Origin: JBFWQM01 sp050249455
GTDB taxonomy: Bacteria; Pseudomonadota; Alphaproteobacteria; MPNO01; VGEU01
Direction of reading: 5' to 3'
Assembly (NCBI GenBank): GCA_050249455.1
Contig: JBFWQM010000044.1
Location: 1-27,733 of the forward strand
DNA: 27,733 nt
Within the stretch, counting starts at the first letter, position 1. The number at the start of each line of letters is the position of its first letter. This document shows positions 26,559 to 27,733 of this stretch, one piece after another. A program made the position numbers and the translations under genes. The notes below the pieces were generated by a model that was given only the letters and a program-made list of their open reading frames with translations, had not been told where the DNA came from and did no database searches.

Positions 26559-27041
26559 TCAGGCAGCCAGCGGCGCGTCGGCGGTGGCGAGCAGGTCGAG
26601 CGCGTCGGCGGCGATCAGCTTCACGATGTCGAACACCACCACGAACTCGCTGCGTCGGCGGCCGACCCCCTTGATGCTGTCGGAGCGCCAGCGGCGGCCG
26701 ATCTCGGGCGGCGGCTCGACCTGGTCGTTGTCGAGCCCGGTCACCTCGAACACCCGGTCGGCGACCAGGCCCAGGAGCAGCGCACGCTGCTCGATCTCGA
26801 CCTCGATCACCAGGATGCGGGTGCTGGCGGTCGCCTCGGCGACCGGCAGGCCGATCTTGGTCCGCAGGTCGATCACCGGCACGCCGCGTCCGCGCACGTC
26901 GATGATGCCGAGCAGGTAGTCGGGGGCGTGCGGCAGCCGGGCGATCGGCTGCATGTCCAGGATCTCCTGGACGTTCGCCACCGGAATGGCGAAGACCTCG
27001 CGGTCCACGCCCAGGGTCACGTATTGAAGTCCTTCGGTCAT
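26559..27041 (-). CDS. cheW: Chemotaxis coupling protein CheW
   Basis: Encodes 160 residues with a single CheW SH3-like domain. YVTLGVDREVFAIPVANVQEIL opens the fold; the LPHAPDYLLGIIDVRGRGVPVIDLRTKIGL block (about 36-65) is the classic CheW core, in which the Arg of DVRG contacts receptors. GLVADRVFEVTGLD and the final strand VVVFDIVKLI complete it. It links receptors to the kinase CheA in signalling arrays; no CheA gene lies in the window. A GGAGA ribosome site precedes the ATG. It starts 20 bp after the MCP gene, so the pair is probably translated from one message. The C-terminal 15 residues (ALDLLATADAPLAA) extend past the domain. Confidence 0.95.
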   Translation of the reverse strand: MTEGLQYVTLGVDREVFAIPVANVQEILDMQPIARLPHAPDYLLGIIDVRGRGVPVIDLRTKIGLPVAEATASTRILVIEVEIEQRALLLGLVADRVFEVTGLDNDQVEPPPEIGRRWRSDSIKGVGRRRSEFVVVFDIVKLIAADALDLLATADAPLAA

Positions 27042-27061
27042 CTTCGTCTCCGTCGAGCGCC

Positions 27062-27733
27062 TCAGTGGCGCTGGAATTCGGCGTCGAGCGGGTCCTCGCT
27101 CGGCCGCAGGTCGAGCGCGAAGCCGCCGCTCAGCGCGCTCTTGCTTGCCGGCCGCGCGGCTGCGGCCGACGGGGTCGGCGCGCGAACCGGCTTCGCGCCG
27201 GCCGGCGCCGGGCGCGCCGCGACCGGCCGTGTCGCCGGCTTGGCCGGCTTGGTCGCGACGGGCGCCGCCTGGACGTTCATCTCCGCGCCGCCGGCGAGGC
27301 GGAAGAACGCCACCGTGTTCTGCAGCTGGTCGGCCTGGGCGGCGAGCTCCTCGGAGGTCGCCGACATCTGCTCGGAGGCGCTGGCGTTCTGCTGGGTGAC
27401 CTTGTCGAGCTGCTGGATCGCCTGGTTGATCTGGTCGGCGCCGACGTCCTGCTCGCGGCAGGCGGCGGTGATCTCCTCGACCAGCTCGGCGGTGCGCTTG
27501 ATGTCGGGCACCAGGCGGGACAGCATGTCGCCGGCCTCCTGCGCGACCTTCACGGTGTCGGACGAAAGGGTGCTGATCTCGGCCGCGGCGGCCTGGCTGC
27601 GCTCGGCGAGCTTGCGCACCTCGGAGGCGACCACCGCGAAGCCCTTCCCGTGCTCGCCGGCGCGCGCGGCCTCGACCGCGGCGTTGAGGGCGAGCAGGTC
27701 GGTCTGGCGCGCGATCTCCTGCACGATGTTGAT
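27062..27733 (-). CDS. Methyl-accepting chemotaxis protein, C-terminal part (5' end outside window)
   Basis: The frame is open to the window edge, giving the last 223 residues. It starts inside the signalling tip INIVQEIARQTDLLALNAA and continues EAARAGEHGKGFAVVASEVRKLAERSQ, the most conserved part of all MCPs. The returning helix (to about residue 140) is followed by a long Ala/Pro/Lys-rich flexible linker (about 150-200) and the terminal peptide DPLDAEFQRH. That tail layout suggests a tethered docking peptide for CheR or CheB, although it lacks the enteric NWETF sequence. Sensor and membrane regions are not in the window, so the ligand is unknown. It is the most upstream visible gene of the che operon. 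Confidence 0.93.
   Translation of the reverse strand: MNIVQEIARQTDLLALNAAVEAARAGEHGKGFAVVASEVRKLAERSQAAAAEISTLSSDTVKVAQEAGDMLSRLVPDIKRTAELVEEITAACREQDVGADQINQAIQQLDKVTQQNASASEQMSATSEELAAQADQLQNTVAFFRLAGGAEMNVQAAPVATKPAKPATRPVAARPAPAGAKPVRAPTPSAAAARPASKSALSGGFALDLRPSEDPLDAEFQRH

Overview
The window is very GC-rich chromosomal DNA, densely packed with short intergenic gaps and, apart from a few alternative starts, standard translation signals. It most likely comes from an alphaproteobacterium, perhaps Rhodospirillales-like. Reasons: GyrA carries Ala where E. coli has Ser83 (common in that class); gyrA overlaps coaD; TctC/Bug-type tricarboxylate transporters and N-acyl-D-amino-acid deacylase genes are present; and there is a CheW-CheR-CheB cluster. 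I see no insertion sequence, prophage, CRISPR array or plasmid function. The taxonomic placement is inference.

Layout. (1) 1-3687, plus strand: the 3' end of a Rieske-type oxygenase alpha subunit, then a complete tripartite tricarboxylate transporter (tctC, tctB, tctA), with a strong hairpin between tctC and tctB. (2) 3693-6397, minus strand: a secreted phytase/esterase-like protein with a PEP-CTERM-like tail, then a dienelactone hydrolase and a GlcG/HbpS-like protein that form a two-gene unit. (3) 6518-10056: a GT87-type membrane glycosyltransferase, a convergent secreted protein with an LprI-like N-terminus, and a divergent small heat-shock protein ending in a clear terminator. (4) 10109-13250: a D-aminoacylase-type amidohydrolase and an acyl-CoA ligase, co-directional and 10 bp apart, then a terminator shared with the convergent gene. 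(5) 13261-15741, minus: a CPA1 cation/proton antiporter with a C-terminal cyclic-nucleotide-binding domain. (6) 16188-20416, plus: ssb, gyrA, coaD and tRNA-Lys(TTT), the core housekeeping block. (7) 20587-22317: a short-form alpha-glucan phosphorylase. (8) 22411-27733, minus: a chemotaxis operon transcribed in the order MCP (5' end outside the window), cheW, cheR, cheB, an unusual soluble MCP/CheZ-like protein, and a CheY-like receiver.

Working together. Regions 1 and 4 look like scavenging and catabolism of organic acids and acylated D-amino acids: uptake, deacylation, then CoA activation of the released acid. Region 8 is a taste-system module with both adaptation enzymes but no CheA in view. 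The best candidate for something undescribed is the 585-residue protein at 22800-24557. It has no membrane segment and contains two degenerate copies of the MCP signalling hairpin on either side of a CheZ-like Asp-x-x-x-Gln helix. It ends in an acidic tail resembling the CheY-binding peptide of CheZ, and it lies directly upstream of a CheY-like gene. A second notable point is the gyrA leader: a good promoter, a leader hairpin, a three-codon open frame, and a TTG start overlapping that frame's stop codon.
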